A DNA stretch of 64,000 bases from Orientallactaga sibirica (GCA_036365145.1 JAEOAD010000024.1:12122501-12186500), one strand, 5' to 3'. Positions 44,850 to 58,576 are shown, counted from the stretch's first letter. Program-made: numbers and translations. The notes: generated by a model from the sequence alone, not told the origin.

Positions 44850-45214
44850 TGTAGCAGACAGCTTCAGGTTCCCTGAGATGAACTTCCAGACCAGGAGCAG
44901 TTATGGAGGAAGGGATATCACTTATTGAATCTTACAGATCCAGGGGAAGTTCCATAATGGCAGAAAAAGCTGGCCTGCCTTCACAGATCCAAGCAAGAGA
45001 GAGGAAAAATAAAAGCTACCAGCCACACAGCATAGCACACTTCAGGAACTCCTATTAGGCACACTTTGCATATCTTTACAATGGAATATCAAACCATCAC
45101 CACATCTTAAGATCTGCCCCCAGTGACATTGCCTCCAGCAAGGTGGCTGCAGATGCAAACTATAAACTAATAAAACACTGCATATATTGGGGGCCATATA
45201 TTCAAACTACCATA
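44850..45214 (-). mobile_element. Solo MaLR LTR, antisense
   Basis: The reverse complement begins TATGGTAGTTTGAATATATG and ends AGCTGTCTGCTACA. It aligns throughout with the two LTRs at 58577-58932 and 60181-60540 (shared TTTGCATCTGCAGCCACCT and CCAGGAACTGTTCCTGG-like words). Flanks ATGGT (44845-44849) and ATGGA (45215-45219) fit a 5-bp TSD with one change. Confidence 0.85.
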
Positions 45215-45860
45215 ATGGAGAATTCTGATTTCAAGACATTTCTCCATACAGTTTTCAACTTTTTATTAGATTAATTTCTATTAATCAGCAATAAAGAATG
45301 AACTGAGTAAATCACATTCTTCCAATCTAAAGATTTTGTATTTATTTGAGATATTTATTACATGAAAAGGAAGATATTTATATTTATATTTATATTATAA
45401 ATACTTAATATCCTTGACTTTCAATGGAAATCAAACAAGTCTCTGAACCTATCCATAAAAGTTACAAAATTCATATAGATGTATCTCTAGAAGGTACACC
45501 TAAATACATGGGGCACAATTCAACAAATGATTGGAACTACAAATGCTATATCCTGTGTCTAGTCATAGAGCCATGAAGCATGAGGAAAAAGCTCACCAAA
45601 TCACCCTTTCAATGCATATAGTCAATGTGGATCTTGTCCAAATCAGGTAGTTTAAATGTATACTGCGCATTATGAAAGTTGGTGTCGGCCATGTTCCTCT
45701 TATTGTCCACTACATTCTCTCATCACATAATCTCTGATGGCTCATAAGTAGCATGTTGTGGTACTCTTTCCTAGTTGGATTGAGAGCATCCTTCACTTTT
45801 AACCCAATGAAACTGGTCCAATGTAATGGATTAGTGATGATGTTAATAGCCTGGGGACAA
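45215..45860. other. Unassigned sequence
   Basis: AT-rich, no supported feature. Confidence 0.5.
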
Positions 45861-45873
45861 TGCTCCTTATTAT

Positions 45874-46093
45874 GAACATTTAAAAATATTATTTAGTTAT
45901 ATTTGAGACAGTCAGAGGGAGGGAGAGAGAGAGAAAGAGAGAATGGGCCCGACAAGGCTTTCAGCCACTGCAAACGAACTCCAGACACATGTACCACCTT
46001 GTGCATCTGGCTTACATGGGTCCTGGGGAATCAAATCAGGGTCCTTTGGCTATGCATGCAAACATCTTACCCACTAAGCAATCACTCCATCCC
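45874..46093 (-). mobile_element. B2-like SINE, first of a pair
   Basis: GAGAGAGAGAGAAAGAGAGA run, GCCACTGCAAACGAACTCC body, TGGGGAATCAAATCAGGG B-box region, and head GCAATCACTCCATCCC. It shares one TSD with the next SINE. Confidence 0.92.
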
Positions 46094-46282
46094 TATTCAG
46101 TTATTTATTTGTGATAGAGAAAGAGAGAATGGGTGTGCCAGGGTCTCTAGCCACTGCAAATGAACTCCAGATGCATGCACCACCTTGTGCATCTGGCATT
46201 ACATGGATACTGGAAGGTCAAACCTAGGTCCTTAGGTGTTGCACACAAGCCCCTTAATTGCTGAGCCATCTCTTGAGCCCAG
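46094..46282 (-). mobile_element. B2-like SINE, second of a pair
   Basis: TTATTTATTTGTGATAGAGA tail/run, CACTGCAAATGAACTCCAG body, head GCCATCTCTTGAGCCC. TGCTCCTTATTAT stands before the first (45861-45873) and after this one (46283-46295). No duplication separates the pair. Confidence 0.93.
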
Positions 46283-46295
46283 TGCTCCTTATTAT

Positions 46296-47159
46296 AAGGA
46301 TGGATAGCACATCACCCTGCTATGAAATGAAAATATTCATTTTATAGTATGAATGACACACCATTCTGCCAAATGACTGACATATGAGCATGGTATGCAG
46401 CAGATTTATGATGACTTCGGTCCAGCTTTGAAAACTCCAACATATCTTCTCCCTGTGCAGCCTTCCTTCAACATGGGACCTGCAGTCGTATATTTGTTTA
46501 TGATCCACAATTATCATATTAAAATAAATTCAAACAATGTAAGATGTTTAGTTCAAAGATACATAAGGCTGTTTTTCCAACTTGTGTCAGTTAAAGAAAG
46601 GTGAGCAATAGATACATGTTAGGCAGGATCATGCATTACCTGGAATGCAAGGGAACAAGCCATGTCAGTGTAGTTACCATCCTAGCTGAGGTCTTATATC
46701 TGTAAACTCTCACTTCCCTTTGCTATTTTATAGGCAGGAGCAGAGCAAGACACATACCTACAGGAGATTGTTCGTAAGTCACTCTGCAAGCCTAGTGTAT
46801 AATATAATTGCCCAGGAAATGTGCTGAATTTTGCACATTTCTGTAGTACTAACTGTCAAGAAATTTGGATTAGTAGGTCAGAAGAGGGCATATGGATTTG
46901 AAGTGATTAAAAAGAAACTTTTAAATTTAAATTGGCTTTATACTTATAAGAAAATCTTCCAATTGTACAGGTCCCCCATTTCCCTTATTCTACCTTTCCT
47001 GATTTTTCATAAAGTTAGTAAAATTTGTAAGAGTAGGAAAGAGTCATTGGTGAAATACGACTACCCTCCATAGTTTACTAATATTTTCATTTGTGTTTCT
47101 CTTTTCTGGGTAGCAGGAACTCACATTGTCTTTAGTTATTTCTTCTTTGTCTTCTCTAG
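46296..47159. other. Unassigned sequence
   Basis: Contains a weak splice-like block at 46734-46773 (see findings). No recognised repeat. Confidence 0.45.
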
Positions 47160-47189
47160 ACTGAGGCAGTTCCTTGAATATGTGTGTAT

Positions 47190-47195
47190 ATATAA

Positions 47196-47235
<40 letters not shown>

Positions 47236-47510
47236 TGAATTTTGATCATTTTCATTCTTTTTTCCTTTCTTCTTCCCTCCCAGTCCTGTAGATCTCTTTC
47301 TTCTTCCCAGCTGCTCTACATCTTAGATTTGTGTGTGTACACACATGTGCATGTATTATGCCCTAAAGTTAATTATGGTTGCTTGAGTAAGAATGTTGGG
47401 GGGTTATTTACTGGAGCATGAGTAAGTTACCATTATCTACCCCACTGAAGAGATTGTTTCTTCCACCCCAAGCACCATTAAATGTATGAATGTGGCTTAG
47501 GCTAAGATCC
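47190..47510 (-). mobile_element. L1 (Lx-like) 3' UTR fragment with (TG)n
   Basis: A (TG)n tract (47200-47231) and a pyrimidine-rich stretch precede TAAAGTTAATTATGGTTGCT and ACTGGAGCATGAGTAAGTTA. The last two resemble the antisense of rodent L1 3' ends (GGTTGCTTACAGGAGCATGGG type). 5'-truncated. Confidence 0.62.
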
Positions 47511-47520
47511 TCCTTTGAGC

Positions 47521-47830
47521 TGTATTAGTTACCTTTTTCATCTCTGTGACAAACACCTGAAAAGGCAGCTTAAGGGAGGAAGGATTTGCTAATATGTCAT
47601 CAGGGAGTGATGAGGTCTCCCCTACATCTACTATGGAACCAATCCTGTTCAAGTAACTACAGCCACTGTGAGCTCAAGAATGGTCAGGTCCTGTCTAGAA
47701 GAGTGTTTCACAACAGTTCCTCACCATTCAGATCTGACATTTTCTTTGACCATGACCATTGAGTCTTGGAACAGGTAGTGTCAATACAATCTGTTCTTAA
47801 TTAAGCACCTTAGCTTTTATCTGACATGTT
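47521..47830 (-). mobile_element. MaLR-like LTR, antisense
   Basis: TGTATTAGTTACCTTTTTCA, CTCTGTGACAAACACCTGA and GGGAGGAAGGATTTGCTAA are the reverse complement of the 3' part of the 1960-2311 LTR type. Right end uncertain. Confidence 0.5.
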
Positions 47831-48309
47831 TGTTTGTATTTAACTTTGAGAAAAGTCAAATGAAATTCTTCCTACTCCCATATTAATATGAATTCTGAAA
47901 CTAAGAAACACCATGTTTGTTTGGTCTGGTTATAGCTGACTTGGATACATATAAGTCCACATTCAGTTTTCTTTCTTTTTTTATAAATCTAAAAACACTC
48001 TTGCATTTGATTCTTGTTTTGTACTTCATATTGAATTCCTTTCTGAGCAAGCTGTTACTATGCTGGACTGTAGTCCAAGGTCCCTGAACTAGAGATATGG
48101 TGGGTGGATTGTTCTGTATTTCATAAGTTGACTTATACAGGATGATTCATAACAATTTATTTTGTACAAAATACTTTGTGTCTTTGCCTTGCCTTACTGC
48201 TTTAAGTTGGTGTGCATCTCACAAATTTTATCACTGATTTTCTGAATTAGATTGAGTAAATATTGATTCTTACTTTCCAACCATAAAATGGCTATGATAT
48301 TTCAGCTCT

Positions 48310-48953
48310 TGCAGTGGCTAATTTCAATAGTCAATTTTACTGAATAAAAAAAAAAATAACTTATGGCATTAGTGAGATATATCACTAGATATGCCTGTGA
48401 GTGTGTTTCCAGAGAGGATTAGCTGATGGGGGAAGGCTTATCCTAAATGTGGACAGCAGCATCCTGATGGCTGGCCTCCTTGAACAACATAAAAAAGAAA
48501 ACAGGCTGGGAAGGGGTGGCATATACCTTTAATCCAGCACTAGGGAGGCAGGGGTAGGAGAAGAGGATCATTGTGAGTTTGAGGCCAACCTAAGACTGCA
48601 TAGTGAATTCTCTGTCAGCCTGGGCTACAGTGAGACCCTACCTCAAAAAAAAAAAAAAAAAAAAGAAAGAAAGAAAGAAAGAAAGAAAGAAAAAGAAAAG
48701 AAAGAAAGGAAGGAAAGGAAGGAAGAAAGAGAGAAATTGAAGGCCAACAGAGTACTGGCATTCCCTTTTCTCTTGTCCATAGATGTGGGTAGGCTTCTTG
48801 ATAATTCTTTAATTACAGCTGTAAACTGCTCCTACCACCATGTCTTTCCCACCATGATGTAGGATGCCCTCAAACCTTGATCCAAATAAACTGTATATCC
48901 CTTAAGGTGTTACTTCAAGTATGTATCACAGAGGTGAGAAAATAACTAATACA
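48310..48953 (+). mobile_element. Solo MaLR-like LTR split by a B1
   Basis: Starts TGCAGTGGCTAATTTCAATA and ends ATAACTAATACA. GCTCT precedes it (48305-48309) and follows it (48954-48958). Inner words TTAGCTGATGG, CCAAATAAACTGTATATCCC and CACAGAGGTGAGAAAATAAC parallel 1960-2311. The B1 at 48506-48735 lies inside. Confidence 0.68.
48506..48735 (+). mobile_element. B1 SINE with (GAAA)n tail
   Basis: GGCTGGGAAGGGGTGGCATA start, GAGGCCAACCTAAGACTGCA body, poly-A, then (AAAG)n/(GGAA)n expansion at 48663-48735. Confidence 0.92.
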
Positions 48954-49134
48954 GCTCTTGGGGGAGGCTTAGTAGCAACTATACATCACAAATTTAACAT
49001 GTGAAAATTCTATAAAATAGTCACACAATATTATCAAATGTACCTCTAATGAATTTATATATAACTGTGTTCTGAGACTATATAAACCAATGGAGTCTGT
49101 TTTGAGGTAGAAGAAAAATAATTTAGTTGTGACT

Positions 49135-49283
49135 TATAATTTTTTTTGAAGCAGGTTCTCACTCTAGCCCAGGCTGATCTGTATTTCACTCTGTATTCTC
49201 AGGGTGACCTCAAACTCATGGAGATCCTCCTACCTCTGCTTCCTGAGGGCTGGGATTAAAGGTGTGCACCACCATGTCTGGCT
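49135..49283 (-). mobile_element. B1 SINE
   Basis: TTTTTTTTGAAGCAGGTTCT, AGCCCAGGCTGATCTGTATT, GGGCTGGGATTAAAGGTGTG and CACCACCATGTCTGGC. GTGACTTATAA (49129) and GTGGCTTATAA (49283) flank it as a TSD with one mismatch. Confidence 0.95.
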
Positions 49284-49285
49284 GT

Positions 49286-52200
49286 GGCTTATAAACTTAA
49301 AAACTCTTTCACCTAATAGCATTAAGTTTCCTCTGCATACCAAGGTAAAAACAGATCCCTCTGGTGCTTCTAAGCATATTGACAAAAGAGGTAGAAAGTG
49401 TGGACATGAGGTGCTGTGCCTGTATAAAGAGGGTCAGAGCCATGCTGCTATGAATACTGCAGCAACAATTTGGATAAGTCCCCCAAGGTCCCAGACACCA
49501 ATGAGAATAAGAAATATGAGGATGTGTTTTTGTTACTCTTACACAGGATCTTATCTATATCTAAGGTACATTCTTCACATATATGAATCTCAATTCTTTT
49601 TCCCCAACCTTCCTTTCTTTATGTGAATCATGTGAAACTTAACTAATGCTTAACTAATACATGCTTAACATGTATGAATGTCTTATAATATTTTCTACTG
49701 CTTAAAAAAATTTTAATCTTCAATTCTTGTAAATTTGGGGTCACATGAGATGTCTTCAGTGACTATCCTATGAAGTGAGTTGTTCTCTTCTTTGAGCTCC
49801 CACTTTTCATTTTCTTAAGAATGTAAAAGCACCTTCATATTTTATTGTAATTTATTTCTTTTATACCTGTATGATCTAGTATACTGTGAAATTCTCAAGT
49901 GCAGGGACCATGTTTTATTCATCCATGAATTCCCAGCACTCAGCATAGCACTTGTGCATAAACCTCCCAATAAATATATGTTCAATTTAATTTAAAAGAA
50001 ATCACAGATGTAAACGTATGTGTGGATCATATTATCAGCAAAGCAACATTTCACCAAAGTATGATATACATCTAATTTTGTACTTATGAGATTCTGTGTT
50101 GATGCCATAGACACTTTGTCAAACATCCAAAAAGCAGTCGAGCTTTTTGCCAATGAACAGCAGCCGTGTGTGTTGACAGTTTATTTCAGTGCATTATATG
50201 GCACTCAACCAAAATTGAACAGTAAGAAAAGATGGAAAGAAAATGACTATTTTCTAGGCTTCCATCACTGCTGGTAGAACTAATGGATTTCATGATGCTC
50301 AAGCGCCTTGGTTTGCATCAACTCTTATGTGTAAATCAAATTGATCGTCCTAAGTCGTTTGGCCCAGGACTGTCATTCTAAGGCCCATAGTCATACAATG
50401 TTGTACTACACTCTATTATTGTATACTACATCACAGCATACTGTATCTATTACAGTCATCTCATGTGGAATTACCTCTTTCAAAAGGATGGAACACACCC
50501 TAAATTATAATGGCCTCATCACTTGTAGTAGCTTGAGTAGAAGAAGCCCTTTTAGCACCATGTTATTACCTCTGGGATGATTAGAGGAAAGGTAGTATTT
50601 CACTCCGAGACTAAAATGTTATCCTAGAGAAAAATAAATCTAGTATTTTAACATGTGTAAGATTAGACTTTCAGGTTACACAATCGTGTAACCTTTGAGT
50701 TATAAGATTTTATGCATGATGCTAAGACCAATGTTAACTTTCAGTATGACTAATATGGACAGACATGATCCATAAGATTGTCATATTATGTACAACTTAA
50801 AACTTCCTATTTTCTAAAAAGGTCTGTATTTTTCTGGTTCAGAATTTTAAATCAAAATTTGCCTAATTATATTAACCTAATATCATCTGCATGTAATCAA
50901 AGTTTAACTTTGTTCTCTCTATCAGGAACAATGATGCTTCTCCAATTATGGTCCTTTTTTTTTTTTTTTAAATCTTATCATATATGTAAAAACATGGGGG
51001 GAAGAACTTAGTTGTTTTTTCCTGGTTTTATCTAAAACCTGGACAAAGATTAAAGTAGTGAATTGTTTTTAGTAAATAAATAAGACATTATACACTGAAT
51101 ATTTTCATAGTAACATCCATTCTAAATTGATTTTAATTTCCTATCCTTTTTGTTGGTCTCTCTGAATTTATTTTAATCTATTGTCTCATTCCTCAGTACT
51201 TATCCTTTTAAAACTAGATTGGTTCACTTTTAGTAACAAGATGAGACATTAATAAATAAGTCTCAAAAATAAAACTATTCCCTGTAATGAATTGCATAAT
51301 TTTCACTCATTGTGGTTAACTGTTGCTGGGCCTCATGCATTAGTAGTACTACATAAAAGGAAGATCAAATACTATATTGCAGTAGTTCTTAATGTTTCAT
51401 TGTAACCTGAAAAAGTACCTATTTAAATTTTAAAACAATCTTTCCTCTGTCCCACCCCTGGGAATTCTGACTCAGTTATACATGGGACAAAATACACTTT
51501 CAGACATATTCAAATCTAATAGTACCATTTTTTAAATTGAACATTTGGAGAAAGAATAGATAATTATTATTTCAAAATTATAATTAAGATGTGAACTTGC
51601 TAATATGTATTGTATAGCTGGGATAGATGATTAGACAAATAAACAAAGATGATTACAGGAAGTTGTTCAATGATACAGGAAGGAGCAAACAGAAAGGAAA
51701 TGATGTGAGATAAAGAAGACATGTTAATTTAAATCAGACACAGAGCTAGTGGACATTGGATATAAAAGTCACATGACATTTGTAGAGTGTTTTGAACGAT
51801 TTCTGAGAAAACAACCCATCCAGACTATCTAGACAGGTCAATAAATACCATAGTTGAATGCATATGAAATGTTAAAGATTGTGAAAAAGACTCTATGACT
51901 GCTACTTCATTCCATGCTAGGATAATCTTTCAAGTAAGTCTGAATTGGAGAACTGAGCTCTATTCAGGTTGAAAATTTACTCATTGTCACATATGTGTAA
52001 GAGGTTACAGTCTTTGACCATATTTTCACATCTCTTACACCAAATCTACATGCTTGGTTATCAAGTTTTTCTGTGCTTTAAGATATCTTGCCTTTCTCCT
52101 GATAGAATTCAGGATACCTGAGTGGATCCATTCTTCTGGTCATAACTGAATTCACTATAGGGACGATTATGTAAAAAATGAAAGGAGTTAAAATAATGAC

Positions 52201-55200
52201 ATTTTGGTAATCTGGGAAAAATCCAGGAAAACATCAGATGGCTAAATTTGGTTATTGGCCATTAAGTATTATCTATATTAAATATTCAAAGATGTTACTT
52301 AAAATAAACAATATGGTTTGTTTTTTAAAAGATTAATGGAGCATGTATGCAAATTTGATCCTAGAATCATTAATGCATGCCCCAGTGTTTTTCACTCAGT
52401 GTCTCCAGCATGACAAGTTACCACACCATCCAAAGCAATGATGCCTATAAGTCGATATGCTATAAATAGCAAAGGCCCAGTAGAGTTTGTTATTTCCAAA
52501 TATCCTTTCCATACAGATTAAGTTTTAAATTTGGTCTCATACACTTGTATAGTAATTAGGATTTTCTTCTTAAAATTCATAAACATTTAACAGGGGATAG
52601 CAACATATCTAAAGTATTCAAAGGAATTTATTTCATGACATTCTTTTCAAATTATTTTTTGCTCTATGGTTTTAAAGTGTAATTAGTTTTAGAAATGTTT
52701 TGACTAATTTTGTTTATTAAAGGTGAAATTCAATGTATTGAATCCTTAATTTTCTTTCCTTAATTTGAAAAAAAAACATGCTATTTTGCAGTTATGATTA
52801 AACATTTTGACAACATATGCCTTCTTATATTGTGTTTTTTAAAAATAAAATCAACCTTATAAAGTGTTGAAACTAAAACTGTAAGCACAAAGTCCTGTAT
52901 TGAATAGGACCCAAGTTTTAAATTCTGTTCAGCAAGCTCTTCTTGAATGCATGGTACATGTTCATGGTCAACTTTGGGCTGCCTGGATATATTATCTTTA
53001 GGCAGGAAATCAAGTGAGATTTGAATTTCATAATTCATGTTGGGTGTCAGAATGTTCTATTTAAGCTGGAAAGATCATATAGAGACAGTCAGAAAACTGC
53101 ATTGATGGGAACTATGAAACAGACTAGCTGTCATTGGGGGATCAAAACAAAGGGCTAACATCTGATCTCCATTCTTTTCCAAATGCTTACCACAAAAAAA
53201 AAGAGTTTGGAGTGAAAACTTTGGAAACCACTTAGGAAAAGTGTACAACAGAGTACCTTATCAGATGTGTGACTTCTAGAAAGCGAGTTTCCCATTGGCT
53301 GTGTGGTACAGTGCTTCTCAAAACTGAAATTTGGGTGCCCACTTTGTGGCAAACATTGTGTTAGATCCCTACTCTTATGAATTACCATAACTTACCTATG
53401 GAAAAAAGTGCTAATTCCCTTTTATAACAGTAGCAAACAGGCACAGAACATAAATCTATTTACTCTCGATTAAGGAGTTGATAAGTGGCAGATTCAAGAT
53501 ATAAATCAAGAATTCAAATACCAAATCCCATGACCTTGGCATTGGTATGTTTCTTTCCTTCTCTTATTCCCAATCAGAAATTTCCCTCTGCTAATAATTT
53601 TATTTAGGACCACCACACTTATACTTCTGAAACCTCCTTTCTATTTATATTATAGAAGAATCATTTTAAGAATTTCAGCTACCACCATTAAATATGTTGT
53701 GGAGTATAGAATGAGATCATTCATTCTTGCTTCTTCCATTAGCAGAAAAGTAAGTTTGTTTTGCACTCTTATGTTATGATTACCTTGAAATATGAAAGCT
53801 CTCCATTTCTCACACTGGTGAAGAAGTCTATGGAAAAGGCAGTAATGTCATTTCTACAGTGTATCATCGTGAATCAGAAACTAAAGCATGCAAACTGAAA
53901 TTGATTTGTAACAGGTACCTTATTAGAAGCAAACATCAAGAAAACTAGAATCAATGTTGAAACAAAAATTTGTCTTGTAAGCACTCCTGAGTGAAATGTG
54001 TTGACAAAGCATCACATTCTGTAGCCCCATTTTTGCATGCTTTTCAAAGCAGAGCTATCTCGGGCTGAGGGAGATGAATAATTGACTGATCACTGCATAA
54101 TTCAACATAGTGTTGTAAAAATTCAAGGTCTGGCAAATTTGAAGCTTTTCTTTTTTATTGAGACTGAGGTTAAAGTTTCAATCAACCTTGAAGAAACATT
54201 TAAATAGCACAAGGATATATGATTTATTAAAGTGCATATTATTCTTTCTTAGATTCCCTACTTCTTCATTAAGCTGCCTCACATAATGCACACATAAAGT
54301 TAAAACTATCTATAAGGTTTAGCACATCTCTGTCTGTACTGACTTCAAAAGCATAATATTGTCAATGTCTGAGCACACTTATCCAGCAAAGAAACTTACT
54401 AAATTGCTTCTTTGTATCCCATTATATTTCTTTTACTTGTTAAATATTCAGAAAAGATTATACATTCTATTCTAAAATTTCTTTAAATAAAAAGCTCCCA
54501 CAATAAGGCAAGAAGTGATTTTTTTTACCTCAATACATTTATATGAAATGTTTACTCATATATTATAACCAACACACAGTTTATATCTATGACACAGGAT
54601 AAAACAATAAAAAACAGGCCTTGTCAATAAAGCAAAAGTGATCAATTTTGACAGAACATAGAAGAAACTAATTTTTAGCAATTAAAGATGAGAGTTGTTA
54701 GAAGTTATATTATTCTGTTAAAATTATTTTCAATTATTTATTTCAAATAAAGGCTATATATTTTTTTAAATTTTAAAACTATGAAAAGTCAACTTATTTG
54801 CTTTTTCTAAAAATATCCAGCAAATATTGTCTGTGTTGAATTTAATATTAAAATATGATTTTTACTCATGTGAGTTGATGGTTTATAGTTATGCTAATTA
54901 TAGGAAAATGTTTAGGCATTAATCTTTAGATAATTTAGAGAAATATATTAACAAAAGCCTGTTTCTATATAAGAATTTGGTTTTGCTTCAAGATTTTCCA
55001 ACACATGAAGGATGTGTTTTATTAATCTATATCTGCTAAGAAAATTTCAGTAATTTCAAATCAATAAGAATTTATATTAAGAATAATGTAAATTTGGAGG
55101 CAATGATATGAATGACAAGTTATCTGATAATAGAAACAATTGGTTTTGCATTATAAATAGTCTTTGTTACCAAAAAATAAACTGCAAACACATATATTTG

Positions 55201-56769
55201 AGAAACTTTAGCTAAATTCTCTATTTTATCACTATTCTCAAAGTATATAATCATCCAATGTTTGCAGCAAATACTACCACTCTAAAACATAAAATCGAAA
55301 ATCATGTGTATATATACTCATGGAAAATCTGACCATCTCACTGGGATTAAAATGCTAACATATACAATAATTAAGCCATAAACATAATGATTTCATTTTT
55401 ATACTTTCTGAACAGTTTCTCAAAATCCTAATTTAATTTAATTTAATTTAAGTATGGCATGATATCAGAGAAGAATTTTAAAGTGACCTGTGAAAAATAT
55501 ATCTCATAATTTGGCATGTTTCAGAAAGTGATTTGAAAGATAACATGGTAGGGATTATGAATCACTTTTAAATACCATCATGCAGACAGGGCTCAAACAC
55601 TTTTTCTCTTATACTTTAAGTCCTTTGAACACATATGATTCTAAACCAGAAAGGCATATCCTCAGCGCCCTTGCCTTCAACTTTTTAAGTGACAAAGATT
55701 ATTCCAAATCACATATTTTTGCTCTGAGAGTTGCTTAGCAGTTCCTTAAGCTGTCTGATGAACTAAGGACTTTTCATTATTGCTAGGTGCCCAGGAGTGC
55801 AGGCGGCATGGCACACACTGTTGATTTGATACCCTCTATGATGACAGTGTATGGTTCACCGGTTTGGTTAAACAGCACATCAGCAGCAGTGATGGGTGAT
55901 CAATCTCATTCCCCATAGCATTGCTCCCCAAAGAGTCATTATGGAGAATAAAGTGAGGAAATGCTATCCAAGGGAATTATTGGATATATGGCTTTTAAAA
56001 AATACTAAGAAAATTAAAGAATAAGTGTATTGAAAAAATATTTTTGAAACTTTGTTACAAGGGGAAAAATAGAAGTGATTAACATCTTGGGGAATAGAAA
56101 TATATTTTAATGTTTAAAATATATACATCATTGTAAAATATTAGAGAAGACTATTGAATCAAGTTTATATTTTTATCCAATGTTCATTTTTAAGAATCAA
56201 TTAAAAGAAACATATAGATATGTGATTCTTGATCTCCAATAGTTTATATTTGACATAATTGAAAACAAAGTTTATGACAGATAAATTTCATCATTTAAAT
56301 TAATACATAAATAATTGTGCAGCTATTCTTTATCAATAAATAGGATATCAGTACAAGTGGAATAAAACACATTTCTAAAATCTGTAGTTATTTTCCAAGT
56401 GATGCTTTAGAATGTTGTTAAGCATATCTAATAAGGTGAAAACTGAAACTGATTTTATTCACATGTGAATTTCCCTTCTATGAACATGATTATCTTGTAA
56501 AGTAGAGAAAAGTTAGTGGAGGACATTGTAATTCAGAAAATCAAAATATTAGTTATAATGAAAATTTTGTACTTATTTAGTACTTGTACCTGATTAGAAC
56601 TCTACATATATATGTCATTTTTCCTAGTTTCTAGCAGCTATCTATTTTATTCATGAGGATACTGAGATTTGGAAGAGGCAACCGACTTGCCTAAGGTAAT
56701 AATTATATCTGTGCCACATATGGCAAGCAAAATTACCATGAGTAAATGACTGGTTTGTGTTCAGCCCTT
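49286..56769. other. Repeat-poor AT-rich interval, ~7.5 kb
   Basis: I see no B1, B2-like or ID SINE, no LTR pair and no L1 in these 7.5 kb, in contrast to the rest of the window. Open frames are short and unrecognised (for example 50086-50277 and 50341-50580). Short less AT-rich islands occur near 53960-54085 and 55720-55930. There is no proof of function; it could be intronic or intergenic sequence under constraint, or very old unrecognised repeats. Confidence 0.5.
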
Positions 56770-57310
56770 GATGTGATATCTAAACCATATCTACCAGGAC
56801 TCAAGGAACCTTGCATAGGAGGGGACAGAAAGAACATAAGAACAGGAGGGTGGGAAGTAGGGCTGTGGAATGCTGTTATCTGGATATAAAAAGTAGGTAA
56901 CACTCATGGATTCACAGCACACAGAGTTTGCTGTACACGACTGAGCTTGTCAAAATCTCATCATAAAGAAGGAAGGGTCCATAAGACTCCATATCTTCCA
57001 GAGTAAATAGTGGGGACTGATAATTAGTGGGAGAGGGGAGTATTGTCCTTTAGGGGAGAAGCAACTTGAGGAATGCTGTTAACCTGCCCATGATTGTGTA
57101 ACTGACCCTGATTTAAATTATTGGGTAAAAAATAATAAAATAAAATAAACAAGGCACGAAAGTAGGATGTGGATCTAATGGGGAGGGAAGGGGAAGACAG
57201 AAAGTAATTGGTGGTAGGGGGAACTGACATAAAAATGCATTGAAGATATTTGGTATGTACTCAGGGTATGTAGGTAATTGTATGTACGAAACTGTCAAAA
57301 ATTAAAAATA
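56770..57310 (+). mobile_element. L1 3' UTR, plus strand
   Basis: GGGGAGGGAAGGGGAAGACA (G-rich part), then GTATGTACGAAACTGTCAAA and AATTAAAAATACA, which is the typical end of older rodent L1 3' UTRs (TATGAAATTGTCAAAGAAT type). 5' limit approximate. Confidence 0.68.
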
Positions 57311-58439
57311 CATATTTGTTTCAAACTAAACTATTTAAACAAGGATGTTTGACTGCAAACTCCACACTATTAACAATTGCATATTCTAAAATATTGCTTA
57401 CTCTAAAACATTGCATACCCTAAAATATCGATTCTATTGTCTTGAGGTTGCTTTTATTTCCAAAGAGTAGATAAGCAATGAGGATCAACTCCAGGTCAAT
57501 CTGGAACCAGATTGGTGAGATGTCGATAATGACTTCCTTGATACAATAATACAAATCAACTAGAAAAAAATGAAAATAGTTTTCTAAAGTTATATTTTCA
57601 CCTATATATAGTGAAAAAACATTGTTCTTCATTTGAAATTCCTCCCTACGTCAGCTAGACCCTCTCACATTCACTGCACATAACATTTCCATGTGTGACA
57701 GCCATGGCATCACAATGAGTATCAGATGGGATCTCTCAAAGAGGAAAAGCCTGTAAGAGGATGGAGTCCATTAGGATATACTAAAATAAAATTTACAAAC
57801 TGATAGAAACTCAATAAAGATAAGTCTTAAAGTTAAAAATAAAGAAATGAACCAGACGTCTTCAGGGCATTTAGTCAAGTCTTGGGCATCTGCATCTTTG
57901 TGAATTTTATCTCCAAGTTCTCACTGAATGTTGGAGAACATGTTTCTTCTTCTGGCATAGGGATGGGAAACAATAACCTTTGAAACACAACAGTGAATTT
58001 TGGTCTTTGTTACAAAACCTACTCTCAAGAGAAATTATTTTGCCGGAGCCTAAATATAATGGTTACTTTTATTTGTTTATTTATTTATTTATTTTCAATT
58101 TTAGAACACATCCAACATGAAGACAGAAAAAATACCCAAATCCAATTTACTCTGACCCTTCAGACTGTCCTCTTAGGTGGGAGGACAGAAACCATGGAGC
58201 ATGGATGAACATCATTGCTCATAGGTTGGTTCACTAGAGAACTGAGAAAAAAAGCCACACAAGCAGAGAATCATTCTCCTCTCCTCAAATCTAGGCATAT
58301 CAATAGTGAACTGTTTATAGAAATTACTCTTACCCAGTACATTACATCCAGTTAGCACTATTAAAAAGCAAAACAAAACAAGTGCAAAATACATTAAAAG
58401 GCACAAAAATAAAAAAAAAAAAAAACCTCAAGCCTCAGT
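57311..58439. other. Unassigned sequence with a TTTA run
   Basis: A (TTTA)n run is at about 58070-58095. The right part (58250-58439) may belong to the old L1/HAL1 sequence that follows. Confidence 0.45.
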
Positions 58440-58576
58440 ACCAGATTCTGATATGTCAGGAAGGTTGGATTATCAGATGAAGAATTATAAATAACTATAA
58501 TAACTATGCTAAGAGACTTAATGGGTAAAGTAAACAGGTTGCAAAAACAGACTGTAACAACAGAGAAATGGGCATT

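Noticed and set aside
49204..49626. Longest plus-strand frame of the repeat-poor side (140 codons)
   Set aside because: Its first ~25 codons are read through the antisense B1 at 49135-49283, and the rest has no motif or splice context.
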